Below the pieces are notes generated by a model. It was not told where the DNA came from, searched no databases, and saw nothing but the letters and a program-made list of their open reading frames with translations. A DNA stretch of 64,000 nt from Variovorax sp. CF079. GTDB lineage: Bacteria; Pseudomonadota; Gammaproteobacteria; Burkholderiales; Burkholderiaceae_C. The stretch is from NCBI RefSeq assembly GCF_900101545.1, contig NZ_FMZU01000008.1, positions 1 to 64,000 of the forward strand, given 5' to 3'. This document shows, in pieces, positions 26,930 through 35,529 of this stretch. Every line of letters starts with the position of its first letter. The stretch's first letter is position 1. Both the position numbers and the translations under genes were made by a program.

Positions 26930-28615
26930 CTACTCGCTCTGGTACAGCGTCTCCACGCTGGCGAAGTCGCGACCGAACTGATTGACCTTGGCCTGGAAGG
27001 GCACGCTTTCGCCGGGCGCGATGGCAGGCAGGTTGTCGAGCAGCGTGAAGCCGGCCAGCTTGCCTTCGCCGTCGCGCAGGCTCACCCACAGCCGCGACTT
27101 GCGAACGATGGCCTGGCCCGGATTGGTCACCGTGCCGCTGACGTCGACGTACTTGTAGGTGTAGCGCCGGCTGAAGTTGACCAGCACGCTGCTCGTCGCC
27201 GCGCGGGTGTCTTCGACGCGCACCTGCAGTGGCATGCGAGGCCCGGGCATGGCGGCGCGGCGCATCGGCTTCCATTCCACGCGGGTGGCCGAGATGCGGT
27301 CGGCGTCGCGCGGCTCCAGCAGGACGGGAAAGCGCTCGCCCGGGTAGAGGTAGGCCGGGCCGGCGACGGCCGTGGTGCCGTCGAGCCGGTTGCCGTCGTA
27401 GCGCGAGATCACCGCGCCCGGCGCCAGGGCGATGGCCTCGCTGCTGCGGTTGACCACCTCGGCCAGGTAGACCGGCCGCTGCGTGATGTTGTGCGCGGGC
27501 ACCAGCGGCAGCAGTTCGATCTGCGCGAGATCGAAGCGCTCGGCCTCGTCGGCCAGCAGGTCCTCGCTGCCGAGGCGCAGCGATGGATGGAAGGCCTCCG
27601 GCGCCCCGGCCGTGCGGATCACGCGGTTGCTGCTCAGCACGCGCGTGCGGCCCTGCTGCTCCCCTTCGCTCAGGTTGTAGTCGATACGGTAGTCCCATGC
27701 CGCGATCGGCACCTGGCGGCTGGCGAAGCGCTCGATGCGCACCTCCGCCGCGCTGCGCTCGCTCGGCTTGATCTCGTTGGCCTGCGAGAAGCCGCGGCCG
27801 AAGCCGATGACCGCGCCGGCGTCGTCGTAGAGCGTGACCAGCACTTCCACGGCGGTCAGCGCCACGGCATCCTTGCGCGCGTTGACGATGCGCCCGACCA
27901 GCCGCACCTCGCCCTCCTGCTGAACCAGGCGCACGCGCGTGAACTGCAGCCGCGGCCCTTCCACGGTCCGGTACGGCGCCGACAGCGAGGCCACCTGAAG
28001 CTCCTGGCGCGTGACGGTCTTCTCGCTCGGCAGGTCGATCAGGAGCGGCGCCGATTCGCCCGGCATCAGCGTGCCGATCGGCACCGATTCGCTGCGCTCG
28101 CCTATCCGGTTTTCGCCGTCGTAGAAGATGGCCTTGACGCTTGGCCGCTCGAGCGGCGTGCCGGTTTCATTGCGCGCCATCACCAGCAGCCTGGGCCGAG
28201 CCGAGTTGCCGGCGCCCACCAGCACCTGGCGCGGCGGATCGAGCTTGAGCCCGTCGATCGGGATCGTGCGCGGCGCCATCGAGGCCACCACCGGCCTGCC
28301 CGCGCCGAACGGCTCCTTGCGGTCCACGATGAAGGCCGTGACCACGAAGACGCCGATGATCAGCACCACGCCGGCCACCGCGGCGATGACCATCGATTTG
28401 CCGACCTGCCGGCCGCGCGCCGATTGTTCCGCCGCCAGCCGGCGCGCGGCTTCGTCCTTGACCTGGTCGAGCACCCGGCTCAGCCGCTCGGACACGTCGT
28501 CTTCGACGATCGAGACCGAGCCGCAATGCGCGCAGGTGTACTGGTTGAGCCCGGAGCGCTCGAGCACGCCGCTGCCGCATTCCCCGCACTTGAGCGTTTG
28601 CAGGTTGATGGTCAC
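26930..28615 (-). CDS. Zinc-ribbon-anchored membrane protein of unknown function
   Basis: 561 aa, not a family I recognise. It begins with a zinc ribbon (Cys10, Cys13, Cys28, Cys31: CGECG and CAHCG), then a charged helix (about 40-70), one TM helix (about 74-97), and a long C-terminal region of several Ig-like or FxLYD-type beta domains. These have repeating phrases such as LVGRIVNARKDAVALTAVEV, VAEVVNRSSEAIALAPGAVI and VSGTVTNPGQAIVRKSRLWV. The layout (ribbon in the cytoplasm, beta domains outside) suggests a surface or periplasmic sensor or scaffold. Its start overlaps by 4 nt the end of the broken aldolase fragment. Confidence 0.75.
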   Translation of the reverse strand: MTINLQTLKCGECGSGVLERSGLNQYTCAHCGSVSIVEDDVSERLSRVLDQVKDEAARRLAAEQSARGRQVGKSMVIAAVAGVVLIIGVFVVTAFIVDRKEPFGAGRPVVASMAPRTIPIDGLKLDPPRQVLVGAGNSARPRLLVMARNETGTPLERPSVKAIFYDGENRIGERSESVPIGTLMPGESAPLLIDLPSEKTVTRQELQVASLSAPYRTVEGPRLQFTRVRLVQQEGEVRLVGRIVNARKDAVALTAVEVLVTLYDDAGAVIGFGRGFSQANEIKPSERSAAEVRIERFASRQVPIAAWDYRIDYNLSEGEQQGRTRVLSSNRVIRTAGAPEAFHPSLRLGSEDLLADEAERFDLAQIELLPLVPAHNITQRPVYLAEVVNRSSEAIALAPGAVISRYDGNRLDGTTAVAGPAYLYPGERFPVLLEPRDADRISATRVEWKPMRRAAMPGPRMPLQVRVEDTRAATSSVLVNFSRRYTYKYVDVSGTVTNPGQAIVRKSRLWVSLRDGEGKLAGFTLLDNLPAIAPGESVPFQAKVNQFGRDFASVETLYQSE

Positions 28616-28895
28616 TGGGGCTCCTTGTTGGGCGTGGCGGCGTGGTACGGCGCGATCTTAGCGAGCTGGATCTCGCTCGCGGTGCAGCCCCATCCGGGGG
28701 GCCGTTCGGCAGCATCGACAAGGCCACGCCCCAGGGCTTGTGCAGGTGAATCACGCATTCGACCTCGGGCCGCGCCGCATGCACCGCGCCGTGGATCGCG
28801 AAGCCGCTCGGGTTGACGCGGGCGCCCGAACCATCGACCACCTCGCCGCGCACATTCACCTTGACCAGGCTCGATGCGCTGATCTCGGATGCCAC
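28612..28895 (-). pseudogene. Class II aldolase/adducin fragment
   Basis: The minus strand reads VASEISASSLVKVNVRGEVV, then NPSGFAIHGAVHAARPEVEC and VIHLHKPWGVALSML. This is the unmistakable middle of the class II aldolase/adducin fold, including the His-x-His metal ligands of VIHLH. About 45 N-terminal residues are missing, and the frame breaks near 28690-28700. A shifted frame carries TASEIQLAKIAPYHAA to a TGA at 28612. Nothing encodes the remaining C-terminal half. It lies wedged between the LanC-like gene (28904) and the zinc-ribbon gene, so it is a relic. Confidence 0.85.
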
Positions 28896-28903
28896 ATGAC
28901 CGC

Positions 28904-30115
28904 TCACGCGCCCGCGAAGAACACGTCCAAGGTGGGGAAGCGATCGGTCCCGTGGATGCAATCCCACAGGTAGATCGCGAAGCCCAGGTCGCCGGTCCAG
29001 AGCGAGTAGCGCAGGTCGCCGAACTTTGCGAGGTCGTCGTCGGTCTGCCGGATGCCGTGCATGGCGAATGCGCGTGCGCGCTCCAGCCATCGCGCATCGC
29101 CGAAGCGGCGATGGAGCTTGAGAAAGGCATAGCCGTTGCCGCCTGTTCCATGGCAAAGATTGGAGCCCTTGCGCAGCGGACCCGCGGTCCATGTCGTTTC
29201 GCCGCCGGCCACGAGCAGGTCGTCCAACGAGGCATTGGGGAAGTCCGCGAGGCAGATGACGAAGCCGGGCGCACCGTGGCAGAACTGGACGAGCTTGGTC
29301 GCCGAGTCCCTGACCGGCGTGGAGTCCAGCTTCGGCCGCCAGTTGACATGCTGGCCGTCCCATTCCGCGGACTGCCGAACGGTGTCGGCGATGCACTGCT
29401 GCCACGCGGCCCATTCGGCGCCGTCCAGCAGATGCCTCCCCCGGATAAGCACCGCCGCGGTCGCCACGAAGCCATGCACCGCATCCAGGAAGGTGTGTGT
29501 GTTCCCGTACAGGTCCTGAGTCCAGTAGCTGCACGCAAACACCGACGACCATTCGAGCTGCGACCAGAGCTTGCGTGCGGTCGCCTGATAAAGCCGGGCC
29601 CACCGCGGGTCGCCCGTCCGCTCCTGAAGAAAAAGAGCGGCGAGCAGCGTGCCCGGCGAACCCCACATGAGTTCACGCGCGGGATGGTCCATCGTCGCCT
29701 CGACGAGCACGGCCAACTCGGCCGCCGTTTCTTCCGAAGGATCGTTCCAATGGCGCAGGAGCTGAATGCCGCTGTCGCCCATCAGATAGCTGCCGAAGGC
29801 CGATGGGCCGCGGTGCCCCATCGCCTTCCGGTTCGGCTTCAGCAGTGAATGAACGAAGGGGGCGTAGTCACACTGCAGCCGGCACGCGCCGCGTGCCTCC
29901 AGGTAGCGCAGCGCCCAGAACACGCCGCAGGCGCCCCAATAGAGCATGCAGGAAGGCGCGGGATCGGCGCTGTCGTTGGGATGCGTCGGCCACAGCAGCT
30001 CGGGAGAGAAGCGCGCTTCCGTCTGCCGCACGATCCGCTCGATCGTCTCGCGGGCAAGCGCTTCATCCCAGGCGACCGGGCTCAGTGGTTCATGGCGGTC
30101 CGTCGAAAAGAGCAT
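28904..30115 (-). CDS. LanC-like (LANCL-type) zinc protein
   Basis: 403 aa from the ATG at 30115. The alpha/alpha-barrel repeats of the LanC family are visible, with the three zinc ligands in place: Cys279 in VQFCHGAPGF, and Cys321-His322 in NLCHGTGGNGYAFLKL. The second motif is close to that of eukaryotic LANCL1. LanC enzymes add cysteine thiols to dehydrated residues; LANCL proteins join glutathione to dehydroamino acids. No lantibiotic precursor, LanB/LanM dehydratase or exporter is nearby, so a stand-alone LANCL-like role is more likely. It is divergent from a methyltransferase, with starts only 40 nt apart. A slightly earlier non-ATG start is possible. Confidence 0.88.
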   Translation of the reverse strand: MLFSTDRHEPLSPVAWDEALARETIERIVRQTEARFSPELLWPTHPNDSADPAPSCMLYWGACGVFWALRYLEARGACRLQCDYAPFVHSLLKPNRKAMGHRGPSAFGSYLMGDSGIQLLRHWNDPSEETAAELAVLVEATMDHPARELMWGSPGTLLAALFLQERTGDPRWARLYQATARKLWSQLEWSSVFACSYWTQDLYGNTHTFLDAVHGFVATAAVLIRGRHLLDGAEWAAWQQCIADTVRQSAEWDGQHVNWRPKLDSTPVRDSATKLVQFCHGAPGFVICLADFPNASLDDLLVAGGETTWTAGPLRKGSNLCHGTGGNGYAFLKLHRRFGDARWLERARAFAMHGIRQTDDDLAKFGDLRYSLWTGDLGFAIYLWDCIHGTDRFPTLDVFFAGA

Positions 30116-30154
30116 GGCGGTGTCGGCGAGGATGACGAGGTGGAGCTCACGATA

Positions 30155-30931
30155 ATGACTTCGATGCAGAAACCAAGCCCGTCGATCGCTCCCATCGAAG
30201 TTTTGCCGCCGCACGCACCGCTGCCAGCCTACTACGGCGACGAGGTCGAGCACGACCGGTTCCTGCGCCGCATCTTCGACGACACCGCGCCCGACTACGA
30301 GCGCATCGAGCGGCTGCTCGCGCTCGGCTCGGGGCCGCGCTACCGGCGCGCCGCGCTGCTGCGAGCCGGGCTCGCAGCCGGCGCGCAGGTGCTCGACGTC
30401 GGCATCGGCACCGGCCTGGTCGCGCGCGAGGCGCTCGCCCTGATCGGCCCGCACGGCCGGCTGGTGGGCATCGACCCCAGTCCGGGCATGATGCGCGAGG
30501 TGGCACTGCCTGGGGTCGAGCTGATCCGCGGCCGGGCCGAAGCGCTGCCGCTGCCGGAGGCCGGCAGCGACTTCCTCAGCATGGGCTATGCGCTGCGCCA
30601 CATCGCCGACGTGAATGCGGCCTTTGCCGAATTCTTCCGGGTGCTGCGCCCGGGCGGCCGGCTGCTCGTGCTCGAGATCACCAAGCCTGCGGGACCGATC
30701 GGCACGGCCTTGCTGAAGACCTACATGCGCACTGTCGTGCCGGTGATCGCGCGGATCGTGGCGCGCCGGCGCGACACCGCCGAGCTTTGGCGTTACTACT
30801 GGGACACGATCGAGGCCTGCATTCCCCCGGAATCGGTGCTGGCCGCGCTGCGCGCCGCCGGCTTCGAGGACACGCATCGCCATGTCGAACTCGGCATCTT
30901 CTCCGAGTACACGGCCGTCAAACCGGCTTGA
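30155..30931 (+). CDS. UbiE/COQ5-type class I SAM-dependent methyltransferase
   Basis: 258 aa from ATG 30155 (GGAG 9 nt upstream); ATG 30164 is an alternative. SAM-binding motif I is VLDVGIGTGLVAREAL (about 74-89), followed by GRLVGIDPSPGMMREV and a motif II-like AGSDFLSMGYALRHIADVNA. FRVLRPGGRLLVLEITKP is the UbiE-style post-II motif. It resembles ubiquinone/menaquinone C-methyltransferases but lacks a clear reason to be UbiE itself; the substrate is unknown. Divergent from the LanC-like gene and 19 nt upstream of the methylglyoxal synthase gene. Confidence 0.88.
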   Translation: MTSMQKPSPSIAPIEVLPPHAPLPAYYGDEVEHDRFLRRIFDDTAPDYERIERLLALGSGPRYRRAALLRAGLAAGAQVLDVGIGTGLVAREALALIGPHGRLVGIDPSPGMMREVALPGVELIRGRAEALPLPEAGSDFLSMGYALRHIADVNAAFAEFFRVLRPGGRLLVLEITKPAGPIGTALLKTYMRTVVPVIARIVARRRDTAELWRYYWDTIEACIPPESVLAALRAAGFEDTHRHVELGIFSEYTAVKPA

Positions 30932-30950
30932 TCAAACAGGAGTGACTGCC

Positions 30951-31805
30951 ATGCGTTTCGGACTGATCGCCAGCAGGCTGCATCGCCAGGACGCGAGCGG
31001 TGGGCTGGCCCACTGGGCCGCTGTTTGCGACGACGGCATCCGCGCGCTGCAACTCGAGCTTCACGCGGTCGGCGGCACCTACGATGCGCTGATGCGGCAA
31101 GGCCTGCTCGCGGGCTACGACCGCCTGGTGCGCTATCCCGACGGCAGGGACGGCGGCGTGATGCGGCTGGTGTCGCACATCGCAGGCGGTCTTGCCACCG
31201 CCAATGAACTCGATGGCGTGATCTACCTGATCGATCCTGTGGATCCGTCCTCGCTGTATCCGGAGGCGCTGGCGCTCAAGCGCCAGTGCGTGGTCCACGG
31301 CAAGCCCTTCGTCTCCACGGTCGCAGGTGCCGCCGAATGGGTGGCGGTAGAGCTCGCGCATGCGGGCCTGGCGTCGGAAGAGAAAACCCGGCTCTCGGCG
31401 ATCGACTCGCAGACGGTCGCCCTGATCGCGCACGACGCCTTGAAGGACCGCATGGTCGAGTTCGCGGCGACCCACTTCGACCTACTGTCGAGGTTCAAGG
31501 CGCGCGTCGGCACGGGCACGACGGGCGGCCGGCTCAACGACATGGCCTGGTCGCGCGGCTGGCCCAAGGACCAGCCCTGGGTCCAGCGCTATCTCAGCGG
31601 CCCGCTGGGCGGCGATGCGCAGATCGCCGAGCTGGTGCTCGACCGCCGCTGCCAGAAAGCCATCTTCTTCGAGGACCCGCATGTCGCGCGCCAGCACGAG
31701 GCCGACATCCAGCTGCTCGAACGCGCCGTATGCAGCACGACGCGGGACACCACCTGCTTCAACTCCCCGGCGATGGCCGAGCGCTGGGCTTCAACCTTCT
31801 CCTGA
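30951..31805 (+). CDS. mgsA: Methylglyoxal synthase with tandem MGS-like domains
   Basis: 284 aa, almost twice the 152 aa of E. coli MgsA. The C-terminal half (about 153-284) is a complete MGS domain: VALIAHDALKDRMVEFA, VGTGTTGGRLND, YLSGPLGGDAQIAEL with the catalytic GGD, and IFFEDPHVARQHEADIQLL with the conserved His and Asp. The N-terminal half (about 1-140) follows the same plan (LIASRLH, LHAVGGTYDALM, GVIYLIDPVDP, KPFVSTVAGAAEW) but lacks GGD and the late His. MGS converts dihydroxyacetone phosphate to methylglyoxal and phosphate. Start chosen for AGGAG 8 nt upstream. Confidence 0.88.
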   Translation: MRFGLIASRLHRQDASGGLAHWAAVCDDGIRALQLELHAVGGTYDALMRQGLLAGYDRLVRYPDGRDGGVMRLVSHIAGGLATANELDGVIYLIDPVDPSSLYPEALALKRQCVVHGKPFVSTVAGAAEWVAVELAHAGLASEEKTRLSAIDSQTVALIAHDALKDRMVEFAATHFDLLSRFKARVGTGTTGGRLNDMAWSRGWPKDQPWVQRYLSGPLGGDAQIAELVLDRRCQKAIFFEDPHVARQHEADIQLLERAVCSTTRDTTCFNSPAMAERWASTFS

Positions 31806-31870
31806 ACCGCCGGCCGAAGGCAGAATCCCCGCCTTCAGCCGTTTCCGCGGCGTCAAGGACACGCAACACC

Positions 31871-32575
31871 ATGAACGATCTACCGGCTTTTCCAATCACC
31901 AAGAAATGGCCCGCCCGGCATCCCGATCGGCTGCAGCTCTATTCCCTGCCGACGCCCAACGGTGTCAAGGTCTCGATCATGCTCGAAGAGACCGGCCTGC
32001 CCTACGAGCCGCATCTGGTCAGCTTCTCGACGAACGACCAGATGTCGCCCGAGTTCCTCTCGCTCAATCCCAACAACAAGATCCCGGCCATCCTCGATCC
32101 CGACGGTCCGGGCGGCAAGCCGCTGCCCTTGTTCGAATCGGGCGCGATCCTTCTCTACCTCGCAGACAAGACCGGCCAGCTCATGCCGAAGGACGCGGCC
32201 GGCCGCTGGGAAACCATCCAGTGGCTGATGTTCCAGATGGGCGGCATCGGTCCGATGTTCGGCCAGCTCGGCTTCTTCAACAAGTTCGCCGGCAAGGACT
32301 ACGAAGACAAGCGCCCGCGCGACCGCTACGTCGAGGAGGCCAAGCGCCTGCTCGGCGTGCTCGAAGGGCGGCTCGCGGGCCGCAGCTGGATCATGGGCGA
32401 TGCCTACAGCATCGCCGACATCGCCACCTTTCCCTGGGTGCGCAATTTGATCGGTTTCTACGAAGCGGCGGACCTGGTCGAGATCCGGAACTTCCCGCAG
32501 GTCACGCGGGTGCTGGAGATGTTTCTCGCGCGTCCGGCCGTCGCGCGAGGCCTGGGCATTCCCCAGCGGGTCTGA
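31871..32575 (+). CDS. Glutathione S-transferase family protein (YghU/Ure2p-like)
   Basis: 234 aa. The N-terminal thioredoxin fold has LQLYSLPTPNGVKVSIMLEE and LNPNNKIPAILDPDGPGGKP, then LFESGAILLYLADKTGQLMP with the cis-Pro and the ES pair that bind glutathione. The C-terminal helical domain has GDAYSIADIATFPWVRNL (N-capping box). The TPNGxKVSIxLEE motif is typical of the YfcG/YghU disulfide-reductase branch. It lies 65 nt after mgsA and is convergent with nrdJ, with only 6 nt between the stops and no terminator visible. Confidence 0.92.
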   Translation: MNDLPAFPITKKWPARHPDRLQLYSLPTPNGVKVSIMLEETGLPYEPHLVSFSTNDQMSPEFLSLNPNNKIPAILDPDGPGGKPLPLFESGAILLYLADKTGQLMPKDAAGRWETIQWLMFQMGGIGPMFGQLGFFNKFAGKDYEDKRPRDRYVEEAKRLLGVLEGRLAGRSWIMGDAYSIADIATFPWVRNLIGFYEAADLVEIRNFPQVTRVLEMFLARPAVARGLGIPQRV

Positions 32576-32581
32576 ACCCCG

Positions 32582-35479
32582 CTAGCCGCAACTGCCGATA
32601 TGTCCGCAGGCGGTGCAGAAGTCGCAGCCGTCCTTCTGGATCATCGTCGCGTTGCCGCACTCCGGGCAGCGCGCGCCGGCCATCGGCTCCGCCTGCATGG
32701 GCGTGGATGCCGGCAGCTGCAGGATGCCCATCTCCTGCAGCGGGTAGCCCTCTTCGTCCAGCACGCCGAGCATCGCGTAGCGGTGGATGATCAGGCGCGC
32801 CAGGTACGCCACCGTCGAGGGCCAGGTCTGCTGCCGCTGCTGGCCGTGCGGCAAGCCCGGCACGAAAGCCATGAAGTGACCGAGCGGCTCGGCGTAGTTC
32901 AAGAGCTTGCGCAGCTTCATGCCGATCCATGCCGGGTCGAGCACGCGCATGTCGAGCGAGAGCACGCGCGCGAGCCCGTCCATCGCGCGCGGGCAGTTGC
33001 CCGAAAGCCCCAGCGCGCAAGGCCGGGTGACCGTGCCGCCCTGCCCGTCCGGCACCAGCACCTCCTTGAGCGTCAGCGCGAAGGCCTCGTCGCTGGCCGG
33101 GTTGTGCACGTCCACCGACCAGGCGAGCGTTCCGTTCGGGCCGGTCTGCGGCTCCTCGCGGCTGAACATCGCGTCGATCACCGGCGTGGGCGCGGATTCG
33201 CCCTCCGCCCACAGCCCCAACTGCTCGCAACGCCAGCGGATCACGGCGGCCGTGGCGGCCACCACGCCGGGAAAACGGCGCATCTCCCCATGGGGCGGAA
33301 AGGGCATCTCGAACGCGCGCTCCTCCTGCACGGTGGCCAGCGCATCGAGCTTCAGGCGCACCCAGGCCGCGTCCTTGGCGCGCAGGTCCATCGACAAGGT
33401 CTTGGCCAGCGCGCCGAGCCCGCGCGGCTGTTCGGCACCGTTGATCCACACCTCGAAGGGCGCGGGCTTGCCGTCCTCGGGCAGCTCGCCGATGAAGAGC
33501 GCGAATTCGCCGAAGGGATGCCGGACCATGTAGGTCCAGGCCGCGTTGCCGCCGGGCAGCTCCGGGCGCCCGGGCCAGCGCAGCGAGGCCAGCACCGGCC
33601 GCGGCATGCGTTCGAGCGCGAGGCGCTGGTTCAGGTGCGGGGCGTCGAGCGTTGCCGGCGCCTGCGCCTTCGCCGCGGCGGCTGCATCGACGCTGAGCAC
33701 CGCGCCGAGCACCGTGTTGGGCCGGTAGGTCGCGAGTCCCTTCAGGCCGGACTTCCATGCCCGCAGGTACAGATCCTGGAAATCCGCATACGGGTAGTCG
33801 GCCGGCACGTTGACGGTCTTCGAGATGCCGGTATCGACGTAAGGCGCCACCGCCGCGACCATCTCCTCGTGCGCCTGCGCGCTCATCTGCAGCGCGGTGA
33901 CGAAGGCCCCGGTGAGCGGCGCCTGCTCGCCCTTCAGATGCCGGTAAAGCCGCCAGGCATGGTCTTCGACCACGTGTTCTTCGAAAGTGCCCTCGGCGCT
34001 GCGCTTGCGGCGCGTGTAGGTCCACGAGAACGCCGGCTCGACGCCGTTGCTCGCGTTGTCGGCAAAGGCCAGGCTGATGGTGCCGGTCGGCGCGATGGAA
34101 AGCAGGTGCGAATTGCGCAGGCCTACAGCGCGGATGCGCTCCTTCAACGGCGCTGGCAGGCGCGAAGCGAAGGTGCCGCGGCGCAAGTAGAGGTCGGCGT
34201 TGAAGAGCGGGAAGGCGCCGCGCTCGGCCGCCAGGTCCGCGGACGCACCGTAGGCCGCATCGCGCAGCACTTCGGCAATGCAGCGCGCCGCGGCGCGCGC
34301 GGCGGCGCTGTCGTAGCGCAGGTTCAGCATGACGAGCGCATCGCCCAGGCCGGTGAAGCCGAGGCCGATGCGGCGCTTGTTGCGCGCGTCTTCGCGCTGG
34401 CGCTCCAGCGGCCAGACGCTGATGTCGAGCACGTTGTCGAGCATGCGCACGGCCATGCGGGCCAGGCGCGCGAAGGCCTCCTCGTCGAAGCGCGCGGCCG
34501 GCTCGAAGGGATCGCGCACGAAGCGCGTCAGGTCGATCGAGCCGAGGCAGCAGCAACCGTAGGGCGGCAAAGGCTGCTCGCCGCAGGGGTTGGTAGCGGC
34601 GATGGTCTCGCAGTACGAGAGGTTGTTGTCGGCGTTGATGCGGTCGAGGAACAGCACGCCGGGCTCGGCATGGTCGTAGGTCGAACGCATGATCTGCTCC
34701 CACAGCGCGCGCGCCGGCAGCGTGCGATAGACCCACAGGCCGTCGTCGCGCTGGTAGGCGCCGCCGGCCTTCTGCCGCGGGCCCGGCGCCGCGCGGTGCA
34801 CCAGATCGACCGGCCGGTCCTCCTGCACGGCCTGCATGAAGGCGTCGGTCAGTCCCACCGAGATGTTGAAGTTGGCCAGGTCGCCCTGGTCCTTGGCATG
34901 CACGAACTCGTCGATGTCCGGATGATCGCAGCGCAGCACACCCATCTGCGCGCCGCGGCGCGCGCCGGCCGATTCCACCGTCTCGCAGGAGCGGTCGAAC
35001 ACCCGCATGTACGACACCGGTCCCGAGGCGCTCGACTGGGTGCTGCCGACCCAGGCGCCGCGCGGCCGGATGCGCGAGAAGTCGTAGCCCACGCCACCGC
35101 CGCGGCGCATGGTCTCGGCGGCCTCGGTGAGCGCGGTGTAGATGCCCGGATGGCCTTCTTCCTCCTGCGCGATCGAGTCGCCGACCGGCTGCACGAAGCA
35201 GTTGATCAGCGTGGCGGACAACGCCGTGCCGGCCGCCGAATTGATGCGCCCCGCGGGCAGGAAGCCGTCCTGCAAGGCCTGCAGGAAGCGCGCTTCCCAC
35301 TGCGCACGTGCCTCGGGCGGCTCGGCCTGCGCCAATGCCCGCGCGACACGGCGGCGAACGTCGTCGATGCTGCGTTCATTGCCCTTGGCGTACTTCTCGA
35401 GCAGCACTTCCTCGCTGATCGGCTGCAGCGGCAGCGCGGGCGCACTGATCGAACTCGTCGAGTTGGCCTGAGGATCCAT
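32582..35479 (-). CDS. nrdJ: Class II (adenosylcobalamin-dependent) ribonucleoside-diphosphate reductase
   Basis: 965 aa. Catalytic landmarks are Cys94 (LINCFVQP), Cys290 and the radical-site motif NPCGEQ with Cys299 and Glu301. After the barrel come two successive TSCPD-like segments (about 635-740 and 790-900) and a C-terminal zinc-ribbon/redox tail with CPECGNATM and [14 protein letters not shown]. The enzyme makes deoxyribonucleotides with B12 as radical source and needs no oxygen. No cobalamin riboswitch fits in the 50 nt before its start. The upstream gene on the same strand is the DHH protein. Confidence 0.94.
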   Translation of the reverse strand: MDPQANSTSSISAPALPLQPISEEVLLEKYAKGNERSIDDVRRRVARALAQAEPPEARAQWEARFLQALQDGFLPAGRINSAAGTALSATLINCFVQPVGDSIAQEEEGHPGIYTALTEAAETMRRGGGVGYDFSRIRPRGAWVGSTQSSASGPVSYMRVFDRSCETVESAGARRGAQMGVLRCDHPDIDEFVHAKDQGDLANFNISVGLTDAFMQAVQEDRPVDLVHRAAPGPRQKAGGAYQRDDGLWVYRTLPARALWEQIMRSTYDHAEPGVLFLDRINADNNLSYCETIAATNPCGEQPLPPYGCCCLGSIDLTRFVRDPFEPAARFDEEAFARLARMAVRMLDNVLDISVWPLERQREDARNKRRIGLGFTGLGDALVMLNLRYDSAAARAAARCIAEVLRDAAYGASADLAAERGAFPLFNADLYLRRGTFASRLPAPLKERIRAVGLRNSHLLSIAPTGTISLAFADNASNGVEPAFSWTYTRRKRSAEGTFEEHVVEDHAWRLYRHLKGEQAPLTGAFVTALQMSAQAHEEMVAAVAPYVDTGISKTVNVPADYPYADFQDLYLRAWKSGLKGLATYRPNTVLGAVLSVDAAAAAKAQAPATLDAPHLNQRLALERMPRPVLASLRWPGRPELPGGNAAWTYMVRHPFGEFALFIGELPEDGKPAPFEVWINGAEQPRGLGALAKTLSMDLRAKDAAWVRLKLDALATVQEERAFEMPFPPHGEMRRFPGVVAATAAVIRWRCEQLGLWAEGESAPTPVIDAMFSREEPQTGPNGTLAWSVDVHNPASDEAFALTLKEVLVPDGQGGTVTRPCALGLSGNCPRAMDGLARVLSLDMRVLDPAWIGMKLRKLLNYAEPLGHFMAFVPGLPHGQQRQQTWPSTVAYLARLIIHRYAMLGVLDEEGYPLQEMGILQLPASTPMQAEPMAGARCPECGNATMIQKDGCDFCTACGHIGSCG

Positions 35480-35529
35480 GGTTTCGCTCCTGATGCGTCC
35501 TGCATCTTCGTCGAGGCGACCGATGTGCG

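Noticed and set aside
28904..30931. A lanthipeptide biosynthetic cluster
   Set aside because: The LanC-like gene has no LanB or LanM dehydratase, precursor peptide, protease or exporter beside it, so a stand-alone LANCL-type function is more likely.
35480..35529. A cobalamin riboswitch before nrdJ
   Set aside because: Only 50 nt separate nrdJ from the upstream gene, and no B12-box-like sequence is visible.
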